This document shows positions 8,363 through 16,574 of a stretch of 64,000 nucleotides of DNA, piece by piece. Every line of letters begins with the position of its first letter. Within the stretch, counting starts at the first letter, position 1. The notes under the pieces are model-generated. The model did not search any database. It saw only the letters and a list, made by a program, of their open reading frames with translations, and was not told the origin of the DNA. The stretch lies in NCBI RefSeq assembly GCF_007829875.1, contig NZ_VIWV01000001.1:7390001-7454000 (forward strand), written 5' to 3'. This DNA comes from Streptomyces capillispiralis (GTDB lineage Bacteria; Actinomycetota; Actinomycetes; Streptomycetales; Streptomycetaceae). Both the position numbers and the translations under genes were made by a program.

Positions 8363-10015
8363 ATGAACCGATCGGACACGGCCGGCGAGGCGGTTCACCG
8401 CACGCCCGTCCTCATCGTCGGAGGCTCCCTGGTGGGGCTGTCGACATCCCTGTTCCTGGGGCGGCTCGGGGTGCCGCACACGCTGGTGGAACGCCACGCG
8501 GGCACCTCGATCCACCCGCGCGGGCGGGGGAACAACGTACGCACGATGGAGCTGTTCCGGACGGCCGGCGTCGACCGGCGCATCGAGGAGGCCGCGTCCG
8601 TCCTGGCGGACAACCACGGCATCCTGCAGACACCGACCCTGGTGGGTGACGCCGGCGAGTGGCTGTTCCGGGAGATCGACCCGGGGGGCGGGCTCGCCCG
8701 GTTCAGCCCCGCCGGATGGTGCCTGTGCAGCCAGAACGATCTCGAACCCGTGCTGCTGGACAGCGCCCGCGAACTCGGCGGTGACCTGCGCTTCGGCACC
8801 GAGATGATGTCCTTCGACCAGGACGGCGAAGGAGTGACGGCACTGGTCAAGAGCCGCGAGACGGGCGAGCACACCACCGTGCGGGCGGACTACCTCGTCG
8901 CCGCGGACGGTCCGCGCAGCCCCGTCCGCGAACGGCTCGGCATCGGGCAGAACGGCCCCGGCGACCTGTTCCACAACGTCAGCGTCACCTTCACCTCCCG
9001 CGACCTCGCCGACGTCGTCGGCGACCGCAAGTTCATCGTCTGCTACCTCACCGCTCCCGGCGCCGACGGCGCCCTGCTGCCGGTCGACAACCGGGAGCAC
9101 TGGGTGTTCCACGCCCCCTGGCACCCCGAACACGGGGAGACCCTGGAGGAGTTCACCGACGAGCGGTGCGCCGCCCACATCCGGCGCGCCGTCGGCGTAC
9201 CGGACCTCGATGTGACGATCACCGGCCGGGCCGCCTGGCACGCCGCCGAGCGGGTCGCCGAGCGGTACGCCGACGGCAGGGTGTTCCTGGCCGGCGACTC
9301 GGCCCACGAGATGTCACCGACCGGGGCGTTCGGCTCCAACACCGGCATCCAGGACGCCCACAACCTCGCCTGGAAGCTGGCCGCCGTGCTGGGCGGCTGG
9401 GCCGGACCCGGACTGCTCGGGTCGTACGACGCCGAACGCCGCCCCGTCGCCGAGGCGACCAGCGCCCGCGCCTCCTCCCGCTCGGTGGAGCACAGCCACC
9501 CCGGGTACACGCCCGCGGGCGGGGCCGCCGGTCCCGGGGGCAGGAAGGGCGGCATCCTCAACGTCGCGCTCGCCTACCGCTACCCGCGCGGCGCGGTGCT
9601 GGGCGCCGATCCCGCGACGCCGGTCGTCCCCGACGGGGTCGCGCTGAACGGCGAGCCGGGCAGCCGCGCCCCGCACCTGTGGCTGGACCGCGCCGGCACC
9701 CGGATCTCCACGCTCGACCTGTACGAGCGGTCGCTGGTCCTGCTGAGCTCCGAGGGCGGCGCCTGGCACGCCGCGGCGGCCGAGGCGGGGGCACGGAGGG
9801 CCGTCCCCCTCGACGCGTACCGGATCGGCGACGGGCCCGACGCGGACCTGAGGCCCGAGGCCGGTGCGGACTGGGCCCGGTCGCACGGGGTCACCCCGGA
9901 CGGCGCGGTGCTGGTCCGCCCCGACGGCTTCGTCGCCTGGCGCTCCGAAGGCCCCTCGACGGACCCGGTGACGACTTTGCGCGAGGCGGTCGACACGGTC
10001 CTGGCCCGCGTCTGA
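8363..10015 (+). CDS. whiE ORFVIII: FAD-dependent aromatic hydroxylase (whiE ORFVIII)
   Basis: The 550-residue flavoprotein monooxygenase belongs to the PheA/TfdB class that tailors aromatic polyketides. Visible motifs are the N-terminal dinucleotide fold VLIVGGSLVGLSTSLFLGRL, the DG motif YLVAADGPRSPVRERLGI and the FAD ribityl motif VFLAGDSAHEMSPTGAFGSN. A C-terminal thioredoxin-like region (YERSLVLLSSEGG and VTPDGAVLVRPDGFVAWRS) completes the family layout. It should hydroxylate the spore-pigment precursor late in the pathway with NAD(P)H and oxygen. It is transcribed away from the rest of whiE, as in S. coelicolor. Confidence 0.92.
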   Translation: MNRSDTAGEAVHRTPVLIVGGSLVGLSTSLFLGRLGVPHTLVERHAGTSIHPRGRGNNVRTMELFRTAGVDRRIEEAASVLADNHGILQTPTLVGDAGEWLFREIDPGGGLARFSPAGWCLCSQNDLEPVLLDSARELGGDLRFGTEMMSFDQDGEGVTALVKSRETGEHTTVRADYLVAADGPRSPVRERLGIGQNGPGDLFHNVSVTFTSRDLADVVGDRKFIVCYLTAPGADGALLPVDNREHWVFHAPWHPEHGETLEEFTDERCAAHIRRAVGVPDLDVTITGRAAWHAAERVAERYADGRVFLAGDSAHEMSPTGAFGSNTGIQDAHNLAWKLAAVLGGWAGPGLLGSYDAERRPVAEATSARASSRSVEHSHPGYTPAGGAAGPGGRKGGILNVALAYRYPRGAVLGADPATPVVPDGVALNGEPGSRAPHLWLDRAGTRISTLDLYERSLVLLSSEGGAWHAAAAEAGARRAVPLDAYRIGDGPDADLRPEAGADWARSHGVTPDGAVLVRPDGFVAWRSEGPSTDPVTTLREAVDTVLARV

Positions 10016-10035
10016 CGGGACGGCGGGTCCCGGCG

Positions 10036-11004
10036 TCAGGCGCCGCCGAAGCCGCCCTGACGCCCCCGTTCCGCCTTGGCCAGGTGCTGCTCGAACCGCT
10101 GGAGCGCGGGCCCGTCCACGTTCCACGGCCAGGGTGTGGCCATGCCCTCCAGCGCCTGGAAAACAGGGTGTGCGTCGGCGGCGCGGCCGGCCGCGCACAG
10201 CGCGTACGCCAGCACGTTCAGGTCGGCCTGCGCCGCCGCGTGCTGGAAGAAGCCCGGCTTCGCCCACAGCCCGGCGGCCTGCTCCAGCGCCGCCGCTATC
10301 TGCCCGCCCTCCCACAGCTGACCCGCGGTCATGGCCCGCACGCCGCCCTGTGCCAGCAGCCCCTGGTACTGGCGGACGGCCGCGGTCAACTCGACGGCGG
10401 CGCACGGCGCGTTGGCCGGGATCCGGGTGCGCACCACGTCGACGAAGTCGAGGACGGCCGCGCTGGAGCCCCCTTCCTCCGGCGACAGGTACGCGAGCAT
10501 CTGCAGGTACGCCTCACGGTGCCAGCGGTCGCGTCCGGTGGCCTCCCGCCAGACGGCGTTGACGTCGTTCTGCCCGTACCGCTCGATCCGCGCCACCCCG
10601 AGCAGCACCACCCACGGCAGCGGATCCTCGGGTCTGAGTTCGGCGGCCAGGTAGCAGCGGGAGACCACCTGCCCGGCGTCCTCGAGGACTCCGTCCCGCA
10701 GACCGCGCGCCAGCTCGACCCAGGCGTGGAACAGCAGGGCGTCCGGGTTCCGCGGTTCCCTGCCCAGCCACGCCGCCGCGATCTCCGCCTCGGCCGTCGC
10801 CTCGGCCAGCACGGACACGCGGTGACCGAGCCGGTCCCAGTCGTCCCCGGTCTCCTCCAGCAGGGACGCGACGAGCGTGACGTCCGCGGTCCTGGCGCTC
10901 CCGCCCCGCTTGCTCAACCGCCCCAGCACACGCGCCAGCTCGGCGTCGTCGAGGGCCGGCACGATACGGGGACGTCTGCTGGTGCGACTGCTGAAGAGGG
11001 GCAT
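10036..11004 (-). CDS. Hypothetical helical-repeat protein
   Basis: This 322-residue cytosolic protein has no signal peptide. It is made of paired helices that look like degenerate TPR repeats (PDALLFHAWVELARGLRDG, LPWVVLLGVARIERYG, VLAYALCAAGRAADAHPVF). It also contains the tryptophan-rich WPWNVDGPALQRFEQHLAKA near the end. Similar proteins are common and single-copy in streptomycetes but uncharacterised, and I cannot assign a role. It converges on the hydroxylase gene with a 20-bp gap and probably stands alone. Confidence 0.7.
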   Translation of the reverse strand: MPLFSSRTSRRPRIVPALDDAELARVLGRLSKRGGSARTADVTLVASLLEETGDDWDRLGHRVSVLAEATAEAEIAAAWLGREPRNPDALLFHAWVELARGLRDGVLEDAGQVVSRCYLAAELRPEDPLPWVVLLGVARIERYGQNDVNAVWREATGRDRWHREAYLQMLAYLSPEEGGSSAAVLDFVDVVRTRIPANAPCAAVELTAAVRQYQGLLAQGGVRAMTAGQLWEGGQIAAALEQAAGLWAKPGFFQHAAAQADLNVLAYALCAAGRAADAHPVFQALEGMATPWPWNVDGPALQRFEQHLAKAERGRQGGFGGA

Positions 11005-11096
11005 GCCGGAAGACTAGGAACTGCGCGGGCCGCGGCAACCCGCACGCGACGATCGTTACCGATCTGGCCCTTGCCGCGGGGCGGCGCGGGCACACC

Positions 11097-11132
11097 GGCA
11101 GCGGGACCGGCCACCTCACCGGTCCCGCTGCC
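11097..11132 (-). terminator. Terminator of the GAPDH gene
   Basis: A perfect 14-bp stem (GGCAGCGGGACCGG and its complement) with an 8-nt loop lies 15 bp past the stop codon of the leftward GAPDH gene. No U-tract follows, which is usual for Streptomyces hairpins. Confidence 0.8.
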
Positions 11133-11146
11133 CTCGCGTGCTCCGG

Positions 11147-12592
11147 TCAGACCGCCGGGGCCGGGTACGTCGGGTACTCCACCCCGGAGACGTACTGGAC
11201 GACCCGGACCACCTGGCAGGAGTAGCCGAACTCGTTGTCGTACCAGAGGTAGAGGATGGCGTTGTCGCCCTCGACCTTCAGCGCTCCGGCGTCGACGATC
11301 GAGGCGTGGCGCGAGCCGATGAAGTCGCTGGAGACCGCGTCGGGGGCGCTGATGAAGTCGATCTGACGCTTCAGCGGCGAGGTCAGCGACACCTTGCGCA
11401 GGTGGTCGAGGACCTCCTGGCGGTTGGTGGCGCGGGCCAGCTGGAGGTTGAGGATCGCGATCGACACGTCCGGCACGGGGACGCGGATGGAGCTGCCGGT
11501 GATGGTCGCGTCGAGGTCGGGCAGCGCCTTGGCGACGGCCGAGGCGGCACCCGTTTCGGTGATCACCATGTTGAGCGGCGCGGAACGGCCGCGGCGCTCC
11601 GACTTGTGGTAGTTGTCCAGCAGGTTCTGGTCGTTGGTGAACGAGTGGACCGTCTCCACGTGCCCGCGCAGCACGCCGTACTCGTCCGCCATCGCCTTGA
11701 GCGGCGGGACGATCGCGTTGGTGGTGCAGGACGCGCAGGACAGGATCCGCTCGTCCGGCTTGAGGGTGTCGTGGTTGACGCCGTGCACGATGTTGGGCAC
11801 GTCGCCCTTGCCGGGCGCGGTCAGCACCACCTTGTCGATGCCGGGCCGCAGATGCAGCGAGAGCCCCTCGCGGTCGCGCCACTTGCCGGTGTTGTCGATG
11901 AGGATGGCGTTCTTGATGCCGTACGCCGTGTAGTCGATCTCCGTCGGGTCGCCCGCGTAGATCACCTTGATGGTGTTGCCGTTGGCGACGATCGTGCTGT
12001 TCGCCTCGTCGACGGTGATGGTGCCCTGGAACTGGCCGTGCACGGAGTCGCGCCGCAGCAGCGAGGCCCGCTTGACGATGTCCTGCTCCCCGCCCCGGCG
12101 GACCACGATCGCACGCAGCCGCAGACCGTTGCCGGACCCCGACTTCTCGATCAGCAGCCGGGCCAGGAGCCGGCCGATGCGGCCGAAGCCGTAGAGGACG
12201 ACGTCGCGCGGCTCACGGCGGTCGATCTTGTGGGCGCCGGTGGCGCCGGCCACGGCCTCGGCGGTGAACTCCTCGACGGACAGGCCCCGGTCGTCGGACC
12301 GGTACGCCTCGGCGAGCAGGCCGATGTCGATCTGGGACGGGCCGAGGTCGAGCGTGGTGAGCGCCTGGAGGAAGGGCAGCGTCTCGGTGACCGAGAGTTC
12401 GACGCCGGCGATCTGCCGGGCGAAGCGGTGGGTCTTGAGGATGCTGACCACCGACTTGTTCACCAAGGAGCGGCTGTGCAGCAGGACGGTGACGTCCCGC
12501 TCGCGGTGCAGCTTCCCGATGATCGGGATCATCGACTCCGCGATCTCCTCGCGGTGCTTCCAATGCGTGAACGAGTCTTCGTTGACAGTCAC
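11147..12592 (-). CDS. gap: Glyceraldehyde-3-phosphate dehydrogenase, long GapB type
   Basis: The enzyme interconverts glyceraldehyde-3-phosphate and 1,3-bisphosphoglycerate. The C-terminal 350 residues are a standard GAPDH with NAD(P) fold DVVLYGFGRIGRLLARL, catalytic Cys289 in SCASCTTNA and His316 in TVHSFTNDQ. About 125 extra residues precede the fold, as in the 480-residue actinobacterial GapB group. After the second strand the sequence reads AIVVRR, lacking the aspartate that selects NAD, so NADP use in the gluconeogenic direction is inferred. The start is a GTG at 12592. A terminator follows the gene. Confidence 0.9.
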   Translation of the reverse strand: MTVNEDSFTHWKHREEIAESMIPIIGKLHRERDVTVLLHSRSLVNKSVVSILKTHRFARQIAGVELSVTETLPFLQALTTLDLGPSQIDIGLLAEAYRSDDRGLSVEEFTAEAVAGATGAHKIDRREPRDVVLYGFGRIGRLLARLLIEKSGSGNGLRLRAIVVRRGGEQDIVKRASLLRRDSVHGQFQGTITVDEANSTIVANGNTIKVIYAGDPTEIDYTAYGIKNAILIDNTGKWRDREGLSLHLRPGIDKVVLTAPGKGDVPNIVHGVNHDTLKPDERILSCASCTTNAIVPPLKAMADEYGVLRGHVETVHSFTNDQNLLDNYHKSERRGRSAPLNMVITETGAASAVAKALPDLDATITGSSIRVPVPDVSIAILNLQLARATNRQEVLDHLRKVSLTSPLKRQIDFISAPDAVSSDFIGSRHASIVDAGALKVEGDNAILYLWYDNEFGYSCQVVRVVQYVSGVEYPTYPAPAV

Positions 12593-12790
12593 AGGTCCAT
12601 CTTTCGAGCTAGAGGGTGCTCATATGATAGCCATGCGGGTCATGGGGTCCCGAGGGGGTGCCCGGCGGTGCCGCAGCACCCGGAATTCCGCAGGATTGCC
12701 CCGCGGGCGATCGGGTACGCGTGCAGCACCGTGCCCGGGCCGGATCATGTCCCGGGTGGGCCGTACGACCACCGCTACCAGGGATCTGTC

Positions 12791-13195
12791 ATGGAAACAC
12801 CCGCGCACGAGAACAACGCCCCCACACCCGCCCAGCGGGCTCTGGACGCGCTGTCGGAGAACACCGAGGACGCGGTGGCGCTGGACGCCCTCGCCAACAG
12901 TGACGTGCTGATACCGGTACCGGACGACGCGGGCGACGAGGAGGCCGCCGACCCGGGCGCCGTGGCCCTTCCGGTGCTGGAGCAGCCGGGCGGCACCCAG
13001 GTGGTGCCCGTCTTCACCTCCGAACTGGAGATGGCGGGGCTGCTGCCCTTCGTCTCCCGGTACCGTCTGGTCCCGCTCGGCGCGCTCGCCGCCCAGTGGC
13101 CGGCCGACGACCTCTCCCTCACCATCGACGGCAGCTCCGAGCACCGTCTGACGCTCAGCTCGGAGGGAGTGCGCACCCTGCTGGCCCGCCCCTGA
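12791..13195 (+). CDS. SseB-domain small protein
   Basis: The 134-residue acidic protein carries an SseB N-terminal-type domain: SNTEDAV-like lead, DVLIPVPDD, QVVPVFTSELEMAGLLPF and LSSEGVRTLL at the end. The domain occurs in many streptomycete proteins of unknown role and was named after an enterobacterial enhancer of serine sensitivity. The ATG follows AGGGATCTGTC. The open frame extends far upstream, but only this part has a ribosome site and natural composition. It diverges from the GAPDH gene across a 198-bp promoter region. Confidence 0.7.
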   Translation: METPAHENNAPTPAQRALDALSENTEDAVALDALANSDVLIPVPDDAGDEEAADPGAVALPVLEQPGGTQVVPVFTSELEMAGLLPFVSRYRLVPLGALAAQWPADDLSLTIDGSSEHRLTLSSEGVRTLLARP

Positions 13196-13222
13196 TCCGG
13201 AAGGCCCCGGCGGGCCCGGCCG

Positions 13223-13612
13223 CTACTCGCCCAGGGCGCGGGCCAGGGCGGCGCGCTGCACCGGCAGCACCTCGGCGTGCAGCTCGCGGCCCCTGCCGGT
13301 GAGCGACACGAACACGCCGCGCCGGTCCTCCAGGCACATGCTGCGCTCGACCAGGCCGTCCTTCTCCAGCCGGGCGATGAGACGGGACAGCGCGCTCTGG
13401 CTGAGGTGCACGCGGCCCACCAGGTTCTGCACCCGGCACTGCTCGGCGTCCTGCGGTGCCGCGGTCGCGAGTAGGTCGAGCACCTCGAAGTCCGAGGCGC
13501 CGAGACCGTACGGGTGCAGCGCGCGGTCGATCTCGCCCAGGGTGCGCGCGTGCACGGCGAGGATGTCCCGCCACTGTTCCGCGAGCCGCGCGTCGGCCGT
13601 CTTCGCTGCCAT
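13223..13612 (-). CDS. MarR-family transcriptional regulator
   Basis: This 129-residue winged-helix repressor has the MarR recognition helix HLSQSALSRLIARLEKDGLVER and the beta-wing RRGVFVSLTGRGREL. An N-terminal helix (EQWRDILAVHARTLGEIDRAL) provides the dimer interface. Two cysteines (in AEQCRVQN and SMCLEDRR) could give redox sensing, which is an inference. A perfect inverted repeat lies directly upstream of the start, so the gene is probably autoregulated. No obvious partner gene adjoins it. Confidence 0.88.
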   Translation of the reverse strand: MAAKTADARLAEQWRDILAVHARTLGEIDRALHPYGLGASDFEVLDLLATAAPQDAEQCRVQNLVGRVHLSQSALSRLIARLEKDGLVERSMCLEDRRGVFVSLTGRGRELHAEVLPVQRAALARALGE

Positions 13613-13614
13613 AC

Positions 13615-13636
13615 TCGAACGGTAACACTCGTTCGA
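13615..13636 (-). promoter_or_regulatory. Probable operator of the MarR regulator
   Basis: TCGAACG and CGTTCGA form a perfect 7-bp inverted repeat with an 8-bp spacer that begins 3 bp upstream of the regulator's start codon. Its position suits autorepression. Confidence 0.55.
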
Positions 13637-13705
13637 TATTCAATGAACGCACCGTGACGGCCCGTTCCGGCAGGTCACGCGGGCTCCTATGGACCGGGGG
13701 AGACC

Positions 13706-14737
13706 TCAGGTGGAGGCCCGCTTCACCAGCTCCGTCGGCAGGATCACCGCGGCCGGGTCCTCGCCGCCGATCTGGGCCAGCAGCACCCGCACCATCTCGC
13801 TGCTGATGCGGTCCCACGGCTGGCGGATGGTGGTCAGTTCCGGGCTGGCGGCCACCGCGGCGGGGGAGTCGTCGAAGCCGCCGACCGCGATGTCCTCCGG
13901 GACCCGGCGTCCGGCCCGGTGCAGTGCCGTCAGCACCCCCTGGGCCATCAGGTCCGAGGCGACGAACACGGCGTCCATGCCCGGTGCCCGCGCCAGCAGC
14001 CGCTCCGCGCCCGCCTCACCGCCGGCCCGGGTGTAGTCGCCGGAGACGACGAGCCGCTCGTCCGCCTCGACGCCCGCCTCGGCCAGCACCTCCCGGTACC
14101 CGGCGAGGCGTTCCACACCGCCCGGGGTGTCGAGCGGACCGGTCACCACGCCGATCCGCCGCCGGCCCAGCGCCAGCAGGTGCCGGACCATGTCGCGGGC
14201 GCCGTCCCGGTCGTCGGCGGCCACGTAACTCACCTTCGAGCCCAGCCCGATGGGCTTGCCGCACGCGACCAGCGGCACACCCGCCGCCCGCAGTTCCTCG
14301 GCCACCGGGTCACCGGAGTGGCTGGAGACCAGCAGCACCCCGTCGACGTGCCCGGCGGTGATGTACCGCGTGATGCGCCGCCGTTCGTCGTCCGTGCCGG
14401 CCAGCATCAGCAGCAGCGGGATGTCGTGCGCGGCCAGCGCCTGGGTGCAACCGCGCAGCAGCACATTGAAGTTGGGGTCCTCGAAGAACCGCTCCTGGGG
14501 CTCCGTGAGCAGGAAGCCCACCGAGTCCGAACGGCCGGTGATCAGCGAGCGGGCGTGCCGGTTGACGACGTAGCCCGTCTTGCGGATGGCGGCCTCGACC
14601 GCCTGGGCCGCGGCCGGGCTGACGTAGTGGCCGCCGTTGAGCACCCGCGAGACGGTGCCGCGCGAGACCCCTGCCTCGCGCGCCACGTCGTGGATCGTCG
14701 GCGGCCTGCGCCTGCCCCCCGTGTTGCTCATGGTCAT
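13706..14737 (-). CDS. LacI-family repressor of the galactan locus
   Basis: The 343-residue repressor has the LacI hinge-helix headpiece (TIHDVAREAGVSRGTVSRVLNG, residues about 14-36) and a periplasmic-binding-protein-like sensor domain ending in TIRQPWDRISSEMVRVLL. It is the last gene of the transporter operon and its ATG overlaps the preceding permease stop as ATGA. It most likely senses galactose or a galacto-oligosaccharide and binds the two TGTG-N6-CACA-type palindromes upstream of the transporter and beta-galactosidase genes. Confidence 0.9.
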   Translation of the reverse strand: MTMSNTGGRRRPPTIHDVAREAGVSRGTVSRVLNGGHYVSPAAAQAVEAAIRKTGYVVNRHARSLITGRSDSVGFLLTEPQERFFEDPNFNVLLRGCTQALAAHDIPLLLMLAGTDDERRRITRYITAGHVDGVLLVSSHSGDPVAEELRAAGVPLVACGKPIGLGSKVSYVAADDRDGARDMVRHLLALGRRRIGVVTGPLDTPGGVERLAGYREVLAEAGVEADERLVVSGDYTRAGGEAGAERLLARAPGMDAVFVASDLMAQGVLTALHRAGRRVPEDIAVGGFDDSPAAVAASPELTTIRQPWDRISSEMVRVLLAQIGGEDPAAVILPTELVKRAST

Positions 14738-15651
14738 GACTTTACGGCCCCGGAGAGCAGATCCAGACTCCAGAACCGCTGGACCACCAGGAACAGCGCG
14801 ACCAGCGGAAACACCGCCAGGAACGCCCCCGTGACCACCAGCGTGTACAGCGCCGGGGTGTTGGCGCCCTGTTCGAGCAGGGTGTACAGACCGAGGGTGA
14901 TCGGGAACTTCTCGTCGTCGCTGAGCATGATGTACGGCAGTAGGAAGTTGTTCCAGACCGCCACGAACTGGAACAGGAAGACCGTCACCAGTCCCGGCAC
15001 CATCATCGGCAGCGCGACCCGGGTGAAGATCCGCCACTCGCCGGCGCCGTCCATCCGCCCGGCCTCCACCACGTCGGCCGGCACCGCGGCCGCGGCGTAG
15101 ATCCGCGCGAGGTAGACGCCGTACGGGGAGAGGATCTGCGGCAGCAGCACCGCCAGGTAGGAGTCGGTGAGGTCCGCCTTCGCCAGCAGCAGGTACTGCG
15201 GGACGGCGAGGATCACCGGCGGCATCAGCACGCCCGCGAGCAGCACGTTGAACAGCGTCTCGCGGCCCCGGAAGCGGTAGACCGCCAGGGCGTAGCCGCT
15301 GACCGCGGACACGCACGTCGACAGCAGCGCGCCCAGCCCGGCGTACAGCGCGGAGTTGCCCATCCACCGCCAGTAGACGCCGTCGCGGTAGGCGCCCAGG
15401 TCGGAGAGGTTGCCGGCGAAGCCGGTGCCCGGCCAGAACGTGAAGGTGGAGAACAGCTCCGAGCCGGACTTGGTGGACGCGATGACCACCCAGGCGACGG
15501 GCAGCAGGCAGTAGAGCGCGCCGAGCAGCAGCGTCAGCGTCGGGACCAGCGCGGTCCGGCGGCGCCCGGCCACGCGTCGGGCGGTGTCAGGGGTGGTGCC
15601 CGTTGCGATGCCGGCCGTGGGCTCGGCCTGGTGCGGGGCCACGGAGCTCAT
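14734..15651 (-). CDS. ABC sugar permease, MalG type
   Basis: The 305-residue inner-membrane permease has six predicted helices, beginning with PTLTLLLGALYCLLPVAWVV. The EAA loop that docks to the ATPase appears as VVEAGRMDGAGEWRIFTRVALP. It belongs to the carbohydrate-uptake-1 group and pairs with the MalF-type permease just upstream, overlapping it by 4 nt (ATGA). No ATPase gene is in the locus; streptomycete sugar ABC systems generally borrow the shared ATPase MsiK, so this one probably does too. Confidence 0.92.
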   Translation of the reverse strand: MSSVAPHQAEPTAGIATGTTPDTARRVAGRRRTALVPTLTLLLGALYCLLPVAWVVIASTKSGSELFSTFTFWPGTGFAGNLSDLGAYRDGVYWRWMGNSALYAGLGALLSTCVSAVSGYALAVYRFRGRETLFNVLLAGVLMPPVILAVPQYLLLAKADLTDSYLAVLLPQILSPYGVYLARIYAAAAVPADVVEAGRMDGAGEWRIFTRVALPMMVPGLVTVFLFQFVAVWNNFLLPYIMLSDDEKFPITLGLYTLLEQGANTPALYTLVVTGAFLAVFPLVALFLVVQRFWSLDLLSGAVKS

Positions 15652-16574
15652 CGGGCCGCCTCCTGCCTGTTGCGTCGGTTCGCCGCCCGCAGGAAGCCGA
15701 AGGACAGCACCAGGGTGGCGAGCGCGATGAGGGTCGCCTGCGCGGCCGCCGCGTGGATGTCGCCCTTGCCGAAGGCGTCCTGGTACACCTTCATCAGCGG
15801 ACTCCAGGTGGTGGACACGGAGTTGGTGAGCGGCTTGAGGGTGGTCGGTTCGTTGAACACCTGGAGGGTCGCGATGATCGAGAAGAAGAAGGTCAGCACC
15901 AGTGAGGGCGCCACCATCGGGATCTTGATCCGCAGCGCGATCTGCAGCGGGCCGGCGCCGTCCAGCTTCGCCGCCTCGTACACCTCGGCCGGGACGGCCC
16001 GCAGCGCGGTGTAGATGACGATCATGTTGAAGCCGGTGCCGCCCCACACCGCGATGTTCGACAGGGCGAGGTACAGCGGGCCGCCGTCCAGCAGGTCCGG
16101 CTGGGGCAGGCCCAGTGCGTCCAGGACGAAGTAGAAGGGGCTGACGTCCGGCAGGTACAGGAAGCCCCACAGCAGGGCCGCCACCACACCGGGAACGGCG
16201 TACGGCAGGAAGATCGCGAGCCGGGTGAAGGAGGCGAGCCGTACCTTCTCGGAGTCGAGCATCAGCGCGAACAGCAGCGCGAGGCCCAGCATGACCGGCA
16301 CCACGACGCAGCCGTAGCCGAGCACGCGCAGCGCGCCGTTCAGCAACTCGCTGTCGGACAGGGCGCCGGTGTAGTTCTCCAGGCCGGCCCAGACCTCCTC
16401 GCGGGCACCGGACCCGAGGCCGAGGCCGGAGACCCGCACCTTGCGGAGGCTGAGCCAGACGGCGTACCCGATGGGCAGCGTGAAGAACAGGAGGAACAGA
16501 ACCGTCGCGGGGACCAGGAAGACGTACGGGGCGCTCCTGACCCCGTACGGCCCCCTGCGGGCCGGGGACTTCAC
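15648..16574 (-). CDS. ABC sugar permease, MalF type
   Basis: This 308-residue permease has hydrophobic helices (YVFLVPATVLFLLFFTLPIG near residue 18) and the EAA loop VYEAAKLDGAGPLQIALRIKIP. It forms the transport channel with the MalG-type partner for a galacto-oligosaccharide released by the secreted galactanase. The start is a GTG whose GTGA overlaps the binding-protein stop codon, tying its translation to that gene. The substrate is inferred from the neighbouring GH53 and GH42 enzymes. Confidence 0.92.
   Translation of the reverse strand: MKSPARRGPYGVRSAPYVFLVPATVLFLLFFTLPIGYAVWLSLRKVRVSGLGLGSGAREEVWAGLENYTGALSDSELLNGALRVLGYGCVVVPVMLGLALLFALMLDSEKVRLASFTRLAIFLPYAVPGVVAALLWGFLYLPDVSPFYFVLDALGLPQPDLLDGGPLYLALSNIAVWGGTGFNMIVIYTALRAVPAEVYEAAKLDGAGPLQIALRIKIPMVAPSLVLTFFFSIIATLQVFNEPTTLKPLTNSVSTTWSPLMKVYQDAFGKGDIHAAAAQATLIALATLVLSFGFLRAANRRNRQEAAR

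Noticed and set aside
11138..12790. A long plus-strand open frame across the GAPDH gene
   Set aside because: Only its last 134 codons (SseB-like) have a ribosome site and natural sequence. The rest is the complement of the GAPDH gene.
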